A stretch of DNA of 64,000 nucleotides from Bacteroidia bacterium. GTDB taxonomy: Bacteria > Bacteroidota > Bacteroidia > J057. The translations under genes were made by a program, and so were the position numbers. Of this stretch, positions 62,857-64,000 are shown in pieces. Location of the stretch: assembly GCA_022760475.1 (NCBI GenBank), contig JALEFZ010000006.1, positions 1 through 64,000 on the forward strand. Direction: 5' to 3'. The notes beneath the pieces were generated by a model. The model was not told the DNA's origin and searched no databases. It saw nothing but the letters and a program-made list of their open reading frames with translations. Position 1 is the first letter of the stretch; each line of letters opens with the position of its first letter.

Positions 62857-64000
62857 CTATTCATTTTCGTTTGATGACTTTTTTAGAACAAGCAATTCAC
62901 TTTCCAGGGAGATCATTTCATTGAAAAAATCCCTTAGTTCCTGGTTTTTTTCAGCTGGGAATTGGTAATTATTTGTTTGGAAAAGGGACTCAAGGAGATA
63001 AGTTCTTTCCTGCTCATTATGGCTTATTTTGAGCGAATAGACCAATTCTCCATACTTCAGGGAAATGAATTTTTCTTTGAGGCCGCTTTCAATATCATAT
63101 CCCTCTGGAATGAAAAACTTGATGATTTTCTTTTCCTTGGAAGGGAATAGCATGTCAATCGGGTAAATTCGCTCATCATCAGTAAAAGGATTGGCTTTTC
63201 TTCGCCAAAGTTTAAATAAATCAATAGTTACCAGCTCTCCGATTTGGTTTGCCAAATCCAGTGACTCGAAATTGTAGCCAATCGTTATTTCAGGTAGGTT
63301 TTGCTTTAATCCATCTATGGTGAAATTACTGATTTCAACTTCTTCCTCATCCTCTGAGTCGTCGTCATCGTTTTCCATGCTTTCCCTAAAAATCGAAGCA
63401 TTGTAACCATCCAGTTTTTGAAAGACATTGCCCGTCAGGATACTGGCCTCTTCCAGGTAAATCTCAGAATGAATTTCATTACTGCTAGCTATCGGAACAG
63501 ATACCCTTGTCCAGCTGATTTTATCTTTTTTAAGTATAAATCCCTCTTGGCCAAGGATATACATAGGGGGCTTTCTATAATCTGTTTTTCCACTGGCAGC
63601 ATCCAGGATATACCTTTTTCCATCAATCATCACCATACAGACAAGGTGATTGAATTGATCAATAATTGGGTAAACCTTTATGGCTTTGCCATGATAGATG
63701 GTGCTGATAAGCACTGGATAGGCCTCGATATTTTGATTTCTCAGTAGGTAGGTAAGGATTAGGTTGATTTCAGCACTATTCGCTTTGCCATTTTTGTATG
63801 TCTTGGCCAACTTCTTCCCTACAGAATAGGATCGGAAGGTACTGTCCCATGCCATCTGCTTGGTAAGCCTGGTATAAATGGCTTCCATTTTTTCATTGGG
63901 GGGCATTTCTAGTGGAATATCCGAATAGTATTTTTTATTAATCTTTTTTGTAGCCTTCACAGCAGGGGCTTCCAGCCTCTTCAGAAGTTCATCACTGAGT
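62857..64000 (-). CDS. Second DUF3857/transglutaminase-like protein, 5' end beyond the window
   Basis: The frame is open from the stop at 62857 to the window edge (381 codons), with no stop upstream of the GTG at 63960, so the start lies outside. The visible part aligns with the transglutaminase-like core and C-terminal region of the adjacent gene. ANSAEINLILTYLLRNQN replaces the catalytic Cys region, STIYHGKAIKVYPIIDQFNH keeps the His, and KRYILDAASGK keeps the Asp. A highly acidic insert (ENDDDDSEDEEEVE, about 170 residues from GTG 63960) distinguishes this copy. The order suggests tandem duplication. Confidence 0.82.
   Translation of the reverse strand, partial: LSDELLKRLEAPAVKATKKINKKYYSDIPLEMPPNEKMEAIYTRLTKQMAWDSTFRSYSVGKKLAKTYKNGKANSAEINLILTYLLRNQNIEAYPVLISTIYHGKAIKVYPIIDQFNHLVCMVMIDGKRYILDAASGKTDYRKPPMYILGQEGFILKKDKISWTRVSVPIASSNEIHSEIYLEEASILTGNVFQKLDGYNASIFRESMENDDDDSEDEEEVEISNFTIDGLKQNLPEITIGYNFESLDLANQIGELVTIDLFKLWRRKANPFTDDERIYPIDMLFPSKEKKIIKFFIPEGYDIESGLKEKFISLKYGELVYSLKISHNEQERTYLLESLFQTNNYQFPAEKNQELRDFFNEMISLESELLVLKKSSNENE

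Overview
The window comes from a member of the Bacteroidota, probably the Saprospiria/Cytophagia side of the phylum. That placement is an inference from gene families, not a sequence search. The supporting signs are: type IX secretion (T9SS) C-terminal sorting domains on three large secreted proteins; a PorE-like OmpA/TPR/propeller protein; a GLPGLI-family protein; TonB-dependent receptors with N-terminal carboxypeptidase-regulatory-like domains; many lipoproteins; almost no Shine-Dalgarno sites; and a few candidate promoters of the phylum's TTTG / TAnnTTTG type. The DNA is moderately A+T-rich. I saw no rRNA, tRNA, CRISPR array, insertion sequence, integrase or prophage, so this looks like ordinary chromosome with accessory islands.

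Layout. 1-836 holds the 5' part of a CotH-like secreted protein (minus strand). 943-8107 is a tandem pair of giant T9SS surface proteins. 8290-11054 is a small plus-strand set (aspartyl protease with PDZ, aldose-1-epimerase-like, LOG family). 11291-15785 pairs a TonB-dependent receptor with a T9SS-exported alpha/beta-hydrolase-like protein that seems to lack its nucleophile, and ends in a clear terminator. 16004-20448 holds ppk1 (minus), then lptC, a small membrane protein and a CNNM/CorC protein (plus). 20470-25062 is a five-gene minus-strand operon: two paralogous secreted six-cysteine mini-proteins, a lipoprotein, a GLPGLI protein and an outer-membrane TonB-receptor-like barrel. I consider this the most interesting locus in the window.

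25260-32614 holds an EreA/ChaN-like protein, an NhaC-type antiporter, a PhoD-like phosphatase, an NTR/TIMP-like membrane protein, a TPR protein with a possible 42-residue companion, and a Crp/Fnr regulator. 32666-38941 (plus) holds a DUF885 protein with a destroyed metal site, an unknown secreted protein, a lone MlaE-type permease and the PorE-like protein. 39077-45792 is housekeeping: purM, dnaN, an O-methyltransferase, a LysM lytic transglycosylase, and nuoI/nuoH without the rest of Complex I.

45831-49326 (minus) has a YdjM-like membrane protein, small and secreted unknowns and a rhomboid protease. 49668-57301 has a small acidic protein, lysA, two unknowns, a secreted pullulanase-type GH13 enzyme and guaB. 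57401-64000 (minus) has a membrane protein with a degenerate CHAT-like head, a TolB-like domain and TPRs, then a PseC-like aminotransferase and two tandem DUF3857/transglutaminase-like proteins, the last cut by the window end.

Common themes are envelope biology (T9SS cargo and machinery, LPS transport, polyphosphate, lipid transport, cell-wall turnover) and several proteins that keep a known enzyme fold but have lost key catalytic residues. Start codons were chosen by signal peptides, conserved N-termini and overlaps. Where an in-frame TTG or GTG would lengthen a gene I preferred the internal ATG and say so.
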